Assembly: GCA_943333275.1 (NCBI GenBank)
Contig: CALQSQ010000037.1
Span: 1-47,792 of the forward strand
Origin: Akkermansia muciniphila
GTDB taxonomy: Bacteria > Verrucomicrobiota > Verrucomicrobiia > Verrucomicrobiales > V1-33
DNA length: 47,792 nucleotides
Direction: 5' to 3'
The notes under the pieces are model-generated. The model was not told the origin of the DNA and did not search any database. It saw only the letters and a list, made by a program, of their open reading frames with translations. The position numbers and the translations under genes are program-made. Shown here one piece after another: positions 8,610 to 17,655 of this stretch. Numbering within the stretch: the first letter of the stretch is position 1; the number at the start of each line of letters is the position of its first letter.

Positions 8610-9188
8610 ATGAACGCATCTGATCCCGCCAAGCCTGGAACCGCCCACATTACCCTGAACAACCCGTATCCCGGCATCACCGGGCTCATGGAATTTCGCA
8701 AGGAAACGGCCCATCCCTTGAATGAACTTGCTGAAACGCTCCTGCGCGGACCTTCCTCGCTGACAAGTGGCGAGCGTGAATTGATTGCCACGCTCGTTTC
8801 CTCGCGCAACGATTGTGTGTTTTGCCAGAGCTGCCATGGAGCCGCCGCCGCCCACCACCTGGACGGCAATTGCGATCTGGTGGATGCGGTGAAACGCGAT
8901 TTTGAAAGCGCCGACGTTTCGCCCAAAATGAAGGCCCTGCTGAACATCGCCAGCAAGGTGCAGGTCAGCGGTAAAATGGTCACCCCCGCCGACATCACCC
9001 GTGCCAAATCCGAGGGTGCCACCGACCTTGAACTTCACGATACCGTGCTCATCGCCGCCGCCTTCTGCATGTATAACCGCTACGTGGACGGTCTCGGCAC
9101 CTGGGCCCCCACCGAGCGCGAGGCCTATTTCAGCAGCGGCAAACGCCTGGCCGAAATTGGCTACAATCCAGCCAAGCCTTATCCGTAA
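8610..9188 (+). CDS. AhpD-like carboxymuconolactone decarboxylase-family protein (peroxidase-related)
   Basis: 192 residues, all-helical AhpD-like fold. These enzymes act as alkylhydroperoxidases or thiol-disulfide relays. The active-site region reads NDCVFCQSCHGAAAAHHL: C69 and C72 form the CXXC redox pair with H76 downstream, and a third cysteine (C75) makes CXXCXXCH. The C-terminal part (DTVLIAAAFCMYNRYVDGLGTW) is typical of the peroxidase-related subgroup. No signal peptide is seen, so it is cytoplasmic. It is preceded by repeats and a palindrome and followed after 31 nt by a secreted propeller protein; no reductase or OxyR-like partner is adjacent. The substrate is unknown. Confidence 0.88.
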   Translation: MNASDPAKPGTAHITLNNPYPGITGLMEFRKETAHPLNELAETLLRGPSSLTSGERELIATLVSSRNDCVFCQSCHGAAAAHHLDGNCDLVDAVKRDFESADVSPKMKALLNIASKVQVSGKMVTPADITRAKSEGATDLELHDTVLIAAAFCMYNRYVDGLGTWAPTEREAYFSSGKRLAEIGYNPAKPYP

Positions 9189-9219
9189 AACCACCGCGTC
9201 TCTCATTTTCTTTTTTTGT

Positions 9220-10287
9220 ATGAAATCCAATTCCCAATCTCCGCACTTCAGGAAGCTCCCTTTATTTCCCTTATTGGATTTCCTTATCCTTCTGGGGATT
9301 TTCGGAGGGGCCATGAGAGTGATCGCGGAAACGCCCGCTGGGAAACCACTGGAGGCCCGGAAGATTTGGGACAAGGCCCCGCACAATGCGTTTACGGATC
9401 TGGCCCGGTGGCGGGATGGGTGGTGGTGTGTGTTTCGCGAGAGCGAGGGACATGTGGGTGGGGATGGGAAGATTCGGGTGCTCACTTCGCGTGACGGCGA
9501 GGCTTGGGAGAGTGCGGCGTTGGTGGCGGAGGAGGGGATTGATTTGCGCGATCCCAAGATCTGCGTCACGCCGGACAACCGGCTGATGCTTGTGGCGGGA
9601 GGCAGTGTTTACAAGGGAGGGTCCACGTTGCTGGGCCGGCAGCCGCGTGTGGCTTTCTCCAACGATGGTGTGAAATGGGAGGCCACGCAGCGGGTGCTGG
9701 CTGAGAATGACTGGCTCTGGCGGGTGACGTGGCATGAGGGAATGGCTTATGGGATGTCGTATCGCACCAGCGCTCCGGAAGGAACGCCGGCCGACACTGG
9801 TGAGTGGTCGCTGACACTTTTTAAGAGCCGCGATGGCCTTGTCTGGGAGAAACTCAGCGATCTGGCGATCACCGGCCGCCCTAATGAAACCACGCTGCGT
9901 TTCCGGCCGGATGGCGAGTGCCTCGCGCTGGTGCGGCGCGAAACAGCGGACAAGGAAGGCTGGTTCGGACGGGCCAGGCTGCCCTATCGCGAGTGGCAGT
10001 GGGAACCGATCGGCCGGGGCATTGGCGGGCCGAATTTTCTGGTGTTGAAGGATGGAAGGCTGCTGGCCGCGGGGCGGGATTATCGCGCAGCGGGTCCGAA
10101 GACCGCGCTCGATTTCATCAACGATGGCAAATGGCCCGCTGCGATTACGCTTCCAAGCGGCAGCGATACCAGCTATCCGGGGATGGTGGAACACGATGGC
10201 GTGATCTGGATCAGCTATTATTCCACCCATGAGGGCAAATCGGCAATTTACATGTCCAAGTATTCACTGCCTGCTGAGCTGAAGTAG
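9220..10287 (+). CDS. secreted sialidase-like beta-propeller protein
   Basis: 355 residues. An N-terminal hydrophobic stretch (LPLFPLLDFLILLGIFGGAMRV) acts as a signal peptide or anchor. The rest is built from repeated beta-blade motifs resembling Asp-box/BNR propellers: KIRVLTSRDGEAWESAA, RVAFSNDGVKWEAT and LTLFKSRDGLVWEKL each carry S-x-D-G-x-x-W. This is the pattern of exo-alpha-sialidase-like (GH33-related) folds. No complete sialidase catalytic set (Arg triad, Tyr/Glu) could be assigned by eye, so enzyme activity is not claimed. The ATG at 9220 follows a T-rich leader. It ends 16 nt from the convergent FN3 gene. Confidence 0.8.
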   Translation: MKSNSQSPHFRKLPLFPLLDFLILLGIFGGAMRVIAETPAGKPLEARKIWDKAPHNAFTDLARWRDGWWCVFRESEGHVGGDGKIRVLTSRDGEAWESAALVAEEGIDLRDPKICVTPDNRLMLVAGGSVYKGGSTLLGRQPRVAFSNDGVKWEATQRVLAENDWLWRVTWHEGMAYGMSYRTSAPEGTPADTGEWSLTLFKSRDGLVWEKLSDLAITGRPNETTLRFRPDGECLALVRRETADKEGWFGRARLPYREWQWEPIGRGIGGPNFLVLKDGRLLAAGRDYRAAGPKTALDFINDGKWPAAITLPSGSDTSYPGMVEHDGVIWISYYSTHEGKSAIYMSKYSLPAELK

Positions 10288-10303
10288 CGCTTCAGATGCC
10301 TCG

Positions 10304-12226
10304 CTAAAGATGCTCGCCGAGCGTCTGCTCGCCTTCGATGCGGGAGCGGTAGGAGCGCGGCAGCGGTGTCTCGCGTTTTCTCCACCAGCGCCAGAGGCCC
10401 CAGAGGAGGAAGGGGCTCACGATGAGGAACCATTTCACCCAATCGGTTTCCTCCTGGAAGGGAACGCCGAAGGGGAGGGGATCGGTGGGGAGGGAGTAGG
10501 TGCCGTCGGGAGCCTTGGTGGCGATGCGGTAGCCGTTGCTGCCGTTCTCAGCCTTGAGGCCGCGGATGGTGGCGGTGACCTCCTGGCCGACTTTCCCGTA
10601 GGTGACGTTGGTGACCGGCACCCACACGACAATGGGGAAGCCGCCGCTGAAGCCGACCTTGCGGTGCAGCACTTCGTAGGTGTAAGCGGTATCGCTCTTC
10701 ACCGGGAACCAGCCGAGGGTGATGGAGTCGGAGGTGTTGCTGATCTGTCGGATCTCATTGACCCTCGGCAGGGCCGGGTTGATTTTCATCGATGATGGCA
10801 AAAGTCCATCGCGCACGAGCCGCATTTCGGAATCGATGGTCTTGGAATCGCTGGTTTCGAGGGGTTCGTAGGCCAGGTCGGGATCGGCGGCAGTGGTGGG
10901 GGAGATGTCGGAAGGGCGGGCGATGGATTCGGGGCGGACGTTAAGGACTTCCGCATGGAGGTGGAAGACGATCGGAGTCTTGTCCCAGGTCCATTTCAGA
11001 GAGTTTTGGAGTTTTCCGGCCGCGCCGGGTTTGAGACCGATGGTGATGGGAATCTCCATGCCTGGGGCGAGCGTCATGCCGGGTTCGAAGCCGGAAATAG
11101 TGAAGGATTCGGGGAGGTCGCCGAAGACGGAAACGGACTGGCCGCCTTTGTTGACCAGCAGCAGTTTTTTCTGAGCCTGCGCGAGTTCTTCGGTGGCCAC
11201 GGGTCCGAAATCCACAATGCTTTCCCTCGTGAATCCGACGAGTTCCACCTGGGCAGGAGCGGTTTCGGCGGTGACGGTGATGGGCTGGCTGATGCCGTTG
11301 ACGGTGAGCGTCAGTTGGGTATGCAGCGGCGCGGCAGGGATGTCCTCGAGCAGAAAATGGACCGGGACGGTCGTGTTGGCTGGGAGGCTGATTTTATCGG
11401 GAAAGCGGAGCTTGCCCTGCGGACCGGCGAGTGTCGCCACGAGGGGGGTGTCCGAGGGATTGCGCATCGGGACCTCCAGCGATCGCTGGGCCTTGGCCTT
11501 GTCCCAGGCCAGTGTGAGGACGCCGGGGAAATCCACCGGCAGCAATCCGTAACCGACGAGCGTCATCTGGGATTTGGGGCTCTCGCCGAGCTTCAGCGTG
11601 CTGACGGAGGAGCCGAGGTACAGCGCGGAGAAACGCATTTTCATCTCCACACTTTTGCCCGAAGGGACGACCAGGCGATCGCTTCCCACCCAACTCCAGC
11701 CTTCCGGCAGGGGGACGGTCTGGTCAAACGGACCGTTGCCCACGTTGGCGATGATGAGGGAAGCCTCCCGCTGCTGGCCGAAGCGGACCTGACCGACATC
11801 CAGCTTGGCGGGCAGTTCCAGCACGGGTTTGATTTCCATGATGTTGATGGTCACAGTTTCGCTGGGCGAAACGGCGCCATTGACGACACGGGCGACAAAT
11901 TTGATGACCTCCTGCGTGGCCTGGCTGTTGGGGTCCGACTGGTAGCGAAAGGTGGCGGAACTCTTGGTTTTGCGGATGGGTTCGGGATCGAGAATTTTAC
12001 CGGCGGTCGGTTGGGAGCGCAACATGAACGAGACGTCCCGGGAGGACGCGCTCAGGGCGTTGAGGGTGATGTTTACCGTTTCGCCGCGATTGATCGTGAT
12101 CTTCACGGGCTGGGGCACCGGAGCCCTTTCCAGGTCAGTGGGGTTTTTGATGTCGGCTTGTGCGGAAAAAATACCGGTGAGCAGCAAAAGACATAAGCCG
12201 AAGCAGGCTCGCGAGACGTAATTCAT
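10304..12226 (-). CDS. secreted, C-terminally membrane-anchored protein with Ig-like and FN3 domains
   Basis: 640 residues with a signal peptide (MNYVSRACFGLCLLLLTGIFSAQA). An N-terminal beta domain (about 40-130) resembles a cadherin/Ig-like repeat. Several 100-residue beta modules follow with the pattern of DUF1573/choice-of-anchor ASPM-like repeats (VGQVRFGQQREASLIIANVGNGPF; IVDFGPVATEELAQAQKKLLLVNKG). A fibronectin type III domain (about 490-590, PRVNEIRQISNTSDSITLGWFPV) precedes one membrane helix (WFLIVSPFLLWGLWRWW) and a short basic tail. The protein is probably outside the cytoplasmic membrane, tethered at its C-terminus. Its role is unknown; scaffolding or adhesion is a guess. It is divergent from the CbiX-like gene, with a 92-nt shared upstream region. 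Confidence 0.82.
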   Translation of the reverse strand: MNYVSRACFGLCLLLLTGIFSAQADIKNPTDLERAPVPQPVKITINRGETVNITLNALSASSRDVSFMLRSQPTAGKILDPEPIRKTKSSATFRYQSDPNSQATQEVIKFVARVVNGAVSPSETVTINIMEIKPVLELPAKLDVGQVRFGQQREASLIIANVGNGPFDQTVPLPEGWSWVGSDRLVVPSGKSVEMKMRFSALYLGSSVSTLKLGESPKSQMTLVGYGLLPVDFPGVLTLAWDKAKAQRSLEVPMRNPSDTPLVATLAGPQGKLRFPDKISLPANTTVPVHFLLEDIPAAPLHTQLTLTVNGISQPITVTAETAPAQVELVGFTRESIVDFGPVATEELAQAQKKLLLVNKGGQSVSVFGDLPESFTISGFEPGMTLAPGMEIPITIGLKPGAAGKLQNSLKWTWDKTPIVFHLHAEVLNVRPESIARPSDISPTTAADPDLAYEPLETSDSKTIDSEMRLVRDGLLPSSMKINPALPRVNEIRQISNTSDSITLGWFPVKSDTAYTYEVLHRKVGFSGGFPIVVWVPVTNVTYGKVGQEVTATIRGLKAENGSNGYRIATKAPDGTYSLPTDPLPFGVPFQEETDWVKWFLIVSPFLLWGLWRWWRKRETPLPRSYRSRIEGEQTLGEHL

Positions 12227-12318
12227 GGGGATCAGGAAATCATTGTGCTAAAAGCAGAATGCCGACACTTTGCCCCAAGAACCCGTTCCAACAACCAAAA
12301 CCTTTCCCTGCCCCGCCC

Positions 12319-13746
12319 ATGCCGCACCTGCCTCAAGCCGCCCTCATCCTTGTCGGTCACGGATCCACGCTCAATCCGGATTCCAGCCAGCCAACCTATC
12401 AGCACGCGGAGACGATCCGGCGGCAGGAGATTTTTGGGGAGATCGCCTGCGCCTTTTGGAAGGAGGAGCCTTCGCTGCGCGAGGTGCTGGGGATGGTGCG
12501 CAGTCGCACGGTGTTTGTGGTGCCGAATTTTATCAGCGAGGGGTATTTCACCCAGGAGGTCATTCCGAGGGAACTGAGGCTGACGGGCAAAACGACGCAG
12601 ATTGAGGAGCAGACGGTACATTACTGCGATCCCGTGGGCATTCATCCGAGCATGACGAAGCTCCTGCTGCAACGCGCGGATGATCTTGCGCCCGGCGTGC
12701 CCCGGAACCAGTGCAGCCTGATCATCGTCGGCCACGGCACGGGACTGAATGATCAATCGACCAAGGCGATCAAGGATCAGGTGGCGCATATTCAATCGCT
12801 GAACCTGGGATTCGCAGAAGTGCTGGATGCCTACATGGAGGAGCCTCCGCTGGTGGCCGACTGGGCATCGCTCACGACCGCGCCGCATGTGCTGGTGGTC
12901 CCGTTTTTCATTGCGGATGGTCTGCATAGTTTCCAGGACATCCCGGTGCTGCTGGGCATCGAGGCTGAGCCCACCGCCGCCGCGAGCCAGATGGCGGTGT
13001 TCCGTCAGAACCCGCATGCTTTGCAGGGACGCTCGCTTTATTACAGCTCGGCCATCGGCACGGAACCGATGCTGGCGGAGGTGATGGTGGATCAGGTGGA
13101 GGCCTTTATAAAATCTCACGGACTGGATGTCGCCGCGATGCCAGCACCACCTGAGGAGGCATCCATTCCGGAGCCGTATGAGCAAATCGGTGAAATTTTG
13201 ATCCGTCGAACCGGGGATGGAATTTCCCTGCTGCACGTTGAGGATGCGTCGAGCCAGGAATTGCTGGAGATTTTCCGACATCCGGCCGACGCTTTGGAAA
13301 TTGCGAAATACGATGCAGAAGGCGCTTTCCGGCCATTGAAATCAGCGCCCACGCTGCGCCGCGGTTGGATCATGGACCTCACGTCCGAGGCCGATCTTCG
13401 GCAGGCGCTCGATTATTTCTACCCTGCGGCCCTCGGCAACTGGCGGCATCCACAAGTCACCCCCTTGCGCGAAACGCTGCAGCGGCAGACGGGTATGTAT
13501 CGGGTGACGGGATTGCTGACGGATGACGAGGCGCAGGAGCTTGTGGAAACGCATTGCTGCGATTCCAAATGCCTGCGGATAATTCTCTGGCCGTTGAACG
13601 AAACGACCCCGCTGCGCCTCTCCAAGGCCGCGGCCGGGCCATCCGCGATTCCACTGAATTGTATTGAACTCTGCAATCTGGTGGTGGCCGCAGCCCGCAC
13701 GGTGGTGAAATCCCGGAAACCTTCCGCCGTTCCCGCATCGCCGTGA
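12319..13746 (+). CDS. CbiX/SirB-type chelatase fused to a DR2241-like Fe-S domain
   Basis: 475 residues. Two CbiX-like halves are visible: LILVGHGSTLNPDS near the N-terminus (H14) and LIIVGHGTGLNDQS at about residue 134. Each is followed by a FVVPNFISEGYFTQ- or LVVPFFIADGLHSFQD-type strand. This is the class II chelatase fold that inserts Co or Fe into sirohydrochlorin-type tetrapyrroles. The C-terminal region contains HCCDSKC (C413, C414, C418) and NCIELC (C448, C452), the cysteine-rich part expected for the [4Fe-4S] domain first described in Deinococcus DR2241. The start at 12319 places the family motif at residue 10; an upstream in-frame ATG at 12259 lies in the intergenic region. No other tetrapyrrole genes are nearby. 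Confidence 0.85.
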   Translation: MPHLPQAALILVGHGSTLNPDSSQPTYQHAETIRRQEIFGEIACAFWKEEPSLREVLGMVRSRTVFVVPNFISEGYFTQEVIPRELRLTGKTTQIEEQTVHYCDPVGIHPSMTKLLLQRADDLAPGVPRNQCSLIIVGHGTGLNDQSTKAIKDQVAHIQSLNLGFAEVLDAYMEEPPLVADWASLTTAPHVLVVPFFIADGLHSFQDIPVLLGIEAEPTAAASQMAVFRQNPHALQGRSLYYSSAIGTEPMLAEVMVDQVEAFIKSHGLDVAAMPAPPEEASIPEPYEQIGEILIRRTGDGISLLHVEDASSQELLEIFRHPADALEIAKYDAEGAFRPLKSAPTLRRGWIMDLTSEADLRQALDYFYPAALGNWRHPQVTPLRETLQRQTGMYRVTGLLTDDEAQELVETHCCDSKCLRIILWPLNETTPLRLSKAAAGPSAIPLNCIELCNLVVAAARTVVKSRKPSAVPASP

Positions 13747-13785
13747 TTGTCAGTCTGCTCCAATGCGGGTAGACAGACATTCTTC

Positions 13786-14874
13786 ATGAGAACCAACCTA
13801 GTTACGGTCACGTCCGCCAGCCTCGTGCTGGGTTTCCTGCTGTCATCGCTCAACGCCGGAGAACCGCTGCAGCGCAGCACCCCGGAGGCCCAGGGGGTCA
13901 GTTCCGCCGGCATCCTCGCCTACATCGAAGCGGCCAATTCCAAAGTGAAGTCGATGCACAGTTTCATGCTCGTGCGCCACGGCCATGTCATCGCCGAGGC
14001 CTGGTGGAAACCGCAAACACCGGAGACCTCGCATGTCATGTATTCACTCAGCAAGAGTTTCACCTCCACGGCGGTCGGCATGGCCATCGCCGATGGAAAG
14101 CTGTCGCTGGACGATGAAGTCCTGAAATTTTTCCCCGATAAAGCCCCCGCTGATCCCTCCAAAAACCTCCGCTCCATGCGCGTGCGCGACCTGCTGACCA
14201 TGTCCTCCGGCCATCAGGTGGAAGTGAAGTTGACTTCTGAAAAATCGTGGATTGAAACCTTTCTCGCCCACCCGGTCGAGCACAAGCCCGGCACGCATTT
14301 CCAATACAACACGCCCGGCACCTACATGCTCTCCGCCATCGTGCAAAAGGTCACCGGTCAGACGGTGCTTGAATACCTGACGCCCCGTTTGTTCACTCCC
14401 CTCGGCATCGACAACCCCACGTGGGAAAGCAGCCCTGAGGGCGTGAATTTTGGAGGATGGGGGCTGAGCATTCGCACCGAGGATCTCGCGAAATTTGGTC
14501 AGCTTTACCTCCAGAAAGGCCAGTGGAAAGGCACACAACTCATCCCCTCCAGCTATGTTGAAATCGCCACCTCCCGGCAAATGTCCAACGGCAGCAATCC
14601 CCAGAGCGACTGGGACCAGGGCTACGGATTCCAGTTCTGGCGCTGCCGGCACGGAGCCTTCCGCGGAGATGGCAAGGACGGGCAATTCTGCATCGTCCTA
14701 CCAGACCAGGACGCCGTCGTCGCCATCACCGCCAACACCGGCGACATGCAGGCCGAACTGAATGTGGTCTGGGACGCACTCCTGCCAGCCTTCCAGGCAA
14801 CTGCGCTACCGGAGAACGCTGCGGGCGTGGGCAGGCTGAAGGAAGCCTGTGATAAGCTGACGGCCAGTCAGTAG
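13786..14874 (+). CDS. secreted serine hydrolase, class C beta-lactamase/PBP4-like family
   Basis: 362 residues with an N-terminal signal sequence (LVTVTSASLVLGFLLSSLNAG). The family's SXXK motif is S87-L-S-K90 (MYSLSKSFTST), and the second motif is QYNT (Y174-N175), the usual YXN variant of the bacterial beta-lactamase/esterase EstB-like group. A C-terminal HGAFRGDGKDGQ segment takes the place of the KTG strand. These enzymes are exported esterases, D-aminopeptidases or penicillin-binding proteins, and the substrate cannot be read from sequence. It follows the chelatase gene by 39 nt and converges on thrS with a 3-nt gap. Confidence 0.88.
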   Translation: MRTNLVTVTSASLVLGFLLSSLNAGEPLQRSTPEAQGVSSAGILAYIEAANSKVKSMHSFMLVRHGHVIAEAWWKPQTPETSHVMYSLSKSFTSTAVGMAIADGKLSLDDEVLKFFPDKAPADPSKNLRSMRVRDLLTMSSGHQVEVKLTSEKSWIETFLAHPVEHKPGTHFQYNTPGTYMLSAIVQKVTGQTVLEYLTPRLFTPLGIDNPTWESSPEGVNFGGWGLSIRTEDLAKFGQLYLQKGQWKGTQLIPSSYVEIATSRQMSNGSNPQSDWDQGYGFQFWRCRHGAFRGDGKDGQFCIVLPDQDAVVAITANTGDMQAELNVVWDALLPAFQATALPENAAGVGRLKEACDKLTASQ

Positions 14875-14877
14875 ACG

Positions 14878-16836
14878 CTACAGGCTGCGCGTGGCGATTT
14901 CATCCAGGATACTCGCGAGGAAATCCGCCAGCGGCTTCACGCCGAGGTCCCCGCGCTTGGCATGGCGGACGGCGACGCTTTTGGCGGTGGCTTCCTTTTC
15001 GCCGATGACGAGCATGTAGGGAATCTTCTGGAGCTGAGCGTTGCGGATCTTGGCGCCGATTTTTTCGGCGGTGTTGTCCAACGAGGCACGCACTCCGGCG
15101 GCGCGGAGTTGCGTTAGTGCTTCGTTGGCGAATTCCTCGCTTTTCTCGCTGATGGTGAGCACGCGGACCTGCTCCGGTGCAAGCCAGGCGGGGAAGTGTC
15201 CGGCGAAGTGCTCGATGAGGACGCCGGTGAAGCGTTCCATGCTGCCGAACGGGGCGCGGTGGATCATGACCGGGCGGTGTTTGGAATTGTCCGCGCCGAT
15301 GTAGCTGAGGTCGAATCGCACGGGCAGCACATAGTCCACCTGCACGGTGCCTAGCTGCCATTCACGGCCGATCACGTCCTTGACGACGAAGTCAATCTTG
15401 GGGCCGTAGAACGCAGCTTCGCCCGGCTCTTCGGTAAACGGCACTCCCAGCGTGGCGGCGGCGGCACGACAGGCCGCCTCGGCCTTGTCCCATTGCTCGG
15501 GATTGCCGGTGAATTTGCTGCTGTCGGGATCGCGCAGACCTACGCGCACCCGGTAATCGCTCATACCCAGCGTGTTGAGCACCGTTTTCACCAGCGAGAG
15601 GCAGCCGAGTACTTCCGCGGCGATCTGATCCTCGGTGCAGAAAAGGTGGGCATCGTCCTGCGTGAAGCCACGCACGCGCGTCAGGCCGTTGAGTTCGCCG
15701 CTCTTTTCCCAGCGATAGACGGTACCGAATTCCGCGAGGCGCACAGGGAGATCCCGGTAACTGCGCGGCTGGCTGTCGAAAATTTTGATATGGTGCGGGC
15801 AGTTCATCGGCTTGAGCATGAAGCCGTCGAGTAATTGCTCATCAGGCAGGATGCGGTCCGCCTTGATGACTTCCTGACCGGCGCGCTGGTTGATGCTTTC
15901 CGCGAGTTTCCTGGAAACCCCATCGAGCCGCTGCATGACCTCCGCACAGCCGCAGCCGGCGTCGGCGCAGGCCTGGAGTTGTTCGTTCTCCATGATCGCC
16001 CCGAACTGGCTTTCTTTGTAATACGGAAAGTGGCCGCTGGTCTTATAGAGCTGCAACTTGCCGATGTGCGGGGTGAACACCTGGCTGTAGCCCTGCTTGC
16101 GCAATTCCTCGCTGATGAAATTTTGCAGCTCCTGGCGGAGGATCGCACCGTTCGGAGTCCAGAGGATCAGGCCCTGACCAACTTCATCGTCGATGTGGAA
16201 AAGCTGCAGTTCCTTTCCAAGCTTGCGGTGGTCGCGCTTCTTGGCTTCCTCGAGTGCGAGGAAGTATTGCTCCATTTCCTCCTTCGATTCAAAGGCCGTG
16301 CCGTAAAGTCGCTGCAACTGGCCTTTGGATTCATCCCCCATGTAAAAGGAGGCTGAAACGGAAGTGAGTTTCACGTTCTTGCACTTGCTGGTGTAGTTGA
16401 CGTGCGGGCCGGCGCAGAGGTCAATGAAATCGCCATTCTGGTAGCAGGAAATCTCCTCGCCCTCCGGAATCTTATCGATCAGGTCCAGCTTGAAGCGGCT
16501 GGCGTTGCCGGGCCGTTCGCTCAGGCCACCGAGGCGGCCGCTCTCGGCCATGGCGATGGCTTCCGCGCGACTGATCACCTTCCTTTCAAATTTCTGATTC
16601 TCCTTCGTCAGCTTCTTCATCTCCGCCTCGATCTTCTCAAAATCATCCGGCGAGATGCGATGATCGAGATCGAAATCGTAATAGAATCCATTCTCCACCG
16701 GAGGACCGTAGGCGAACTGCGCCTGAGGCCAGAGTTTCAAAATGGCCGTGGCCATGAGGTGGGCACAGGAATGGCGAAGGCGCTCCAGATCGTTCATCTG
16801 GGCGCGTTCATCGAGCGTTTTGCGTTCTTGGGACAT
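14878..16836 (-). CDS. thrS: threonine--tRNA ligase, lacking TGS and carrying a Cys-rich insertion
   Basis: 652 residues. Editing domain: HSCAH (H22, H26) and DLCAGPH (C141, H145). Catalytic core: zinc ligands C346 (MNCPHH), H397 (DDAH) and H526 (MIHRAP), plus motif 2 RVRGFTQDDAH. Anticodon-binding domain from about residue 555. The N-terminal TGS domain found in E. coli ThrRS is missing; the protein begins 20 residues before the editing domain. An extra segment of about 55 residues (about 283-337, containing CADAGCGC and VIKADRILPDEQ) is inserted between SQFGAIMEN and DGFMLKPMNCP, next to the zinc site. The ATG at 16836 has a T/C-rich leader. infC, a common neighbour elsewhere, is not adjacent. 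Confidence 0.96.
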   Translation of the reverse strand: MSQERKTLDERAQMNDLERLRHSCAHLMATAILKLWPQAQFAYGPPVENGFYYDFDLDHRISPDDFEKIEAEMKKLTKENQKFERKVISRAEAIAMAESGRLGGLSERPGNASRFKLDLIDKIPEGEEISCYQNGDFIDLCAGPHVNYTSKCKNVKLTSVSASFYMGDESKGQLQRLYGTAFESKEEMEQYFLALEEAKKRDHRKLGKELQLFHIDDEVGQGLILWTPNGAILRQELQNFISEELRKQGYSQVFTPHIGKLQLYKTSGHFPYYKESQFGAIMENEQLQACADAGCGCAEVMQRLDGVSRKLAESINQRAGQEVIKADRILPDEQLLDGFMLKPMNCPHHIKIFDSQPRSYRDLPVRLAEFGTVYRWEKSGELNGLTRVRGFTQDDAHLFCTEDQIAAEVLGCLSLVKTVLNTLGMSDYRVRVGLRDPDSSKFTGNPEQWDKAEAACRAAAATLGVPFTEEPGEAAFYGPKIDFVVKDVIGREWQLGTVQVDYVLPVRFDLSYIGADNSKHRPVMIHRAPFGSMERFTGVLIEHFAGHFPAWLAPEQVRVLTISEKSEEFANEALTQLRAAGVRASLDNTAEKIGAKIRNAQLQKIPYMLVIGEKEATAKSVAVRHAKRGDLGVKPLADFLASILDEIATRSL

Positions 16837-16951
16837 GGGAAAATCGGGTTAGGAAGGCGGTAGCCGGAAGTCCGGCAGGCAGCCTGATAGAGCGTGCTGC
16901 GACTCCGCGCAACTCCCGGTGAACAAGATTTCGCAGCCCTCGTCGGCGGGA

Positions 16952-17566
16952 CTATTTGGGCGCTTCCGGGGCCACGTCCTTCTTCAATTTCTCGATGGCA
17001 TCGAAATCAAAATGTTTCGCGAAGGCGACGATTTCATTTTCCTTCATGGCGGGGGTGCCGGTGAGTTTGAAAAGGATGCCGGCACCGATCCAGAGGTTGA
17101 GTTCGATGGGATCGCCCACCTTGATGAGTGCCTCCTTGCCGGTGATGCGGCGGCTCTCAAATCCTCCGGCACTGGCCACGGCAGGATTGGTCAGCAGCGG
17201 AGCGAGCTGTTGAATGATGGGCGAATCCATGATGATTTCCGCCGTGACCGTCTTGCCCTTGCTGGTGTAGACTCGGCGCAGCGTGGAGCCGGAGCCGAGG
17301 AGTCCCGCGCCCTTCTCGGCTTTTTTCGCCTGCCAGTCCTTGATGTCGGGCAGCTGGCGCAGGCCAAAATTTCCGCGTCGATCATCGATGATTGCCTGGA
17401 TGGCCGCGAGGTCCTCGCTCGCGCCGTTGAGATCATTTTTGGAATATTTCTGAAAGGCCGACTTGAAAAGGTCGGGCGCGCGATCCTTCGGTGCCGGGGT
17501 CTGGGCGCCGGCCGGTGAGGTAATGAGCAGCAGTCCGAGGGTGCAGAAGGCGAGGTGGCGGATCAT
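16952..17566 (-). CDS. secreted hypothetical protein (204 aa)
   Basis: Starts MIRHLAFCTLGLLLITSPAGAQ, a clear signal peptide. It continues with a helical segment (DLFKSAFQKYSKNDLNGASEDLAAIQAIIDD) and a mixed alpha/beta C-terminal half ending in a helix (AKHFDFDAIEKLKKDV). No catalytic motif, cysteine pair or lipobox was recognised. It lies between the tgpA-like gene (89-nt gap) and thrS (115-nt gap) in the same direction, so it may share a transcript with the transglutaminase. An upstream in-frame ATG at 17659 would overlap the neighbouring gene and lacks a signal peptide. No known family could be assigned. Confidence 0.75.
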   Translation of the reverse strand: MIRHLAFCTLGLLLITSPAGAQTPAPKDRAPDLFKSAFQKYSKNDLNGASEDLAAIQAIIDDRRGNFGLRQLPDIKDWQAKKAEKGAGLLGSGSTLRRVYTSKGKTVTAEIIMDSPIIQQLAPLLTNPAVASAGGFESRRITGKEALIKVGDPIELNLWIGAGILFKLTGTPAMKENEIVAFAKHFDFDAIEKLKKDVAPEAPK

Positions 17567-17655
17567 GATGGTTAGGGGTGCGAGGTGATGGGAACGGGGT
17601 GAATCTAGATTCATTCGAGGTGAAAGGGAATGATAAAATGTTCCTTTCCGGGGAA

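Noticed and set aside
10955..12196. 413-codon plus-strand frame opposite the FN3 protein
   Set aside because: No motif; antisense to a protein with signal peptide, FN3 domain and membrane helix.
16864..16876. Small GCCGGA/TCCGGC hairpin upstream of thrS as a T-box or attenuator
   Set aside because: Only a short stem with no T-box consensus or specifier loop.
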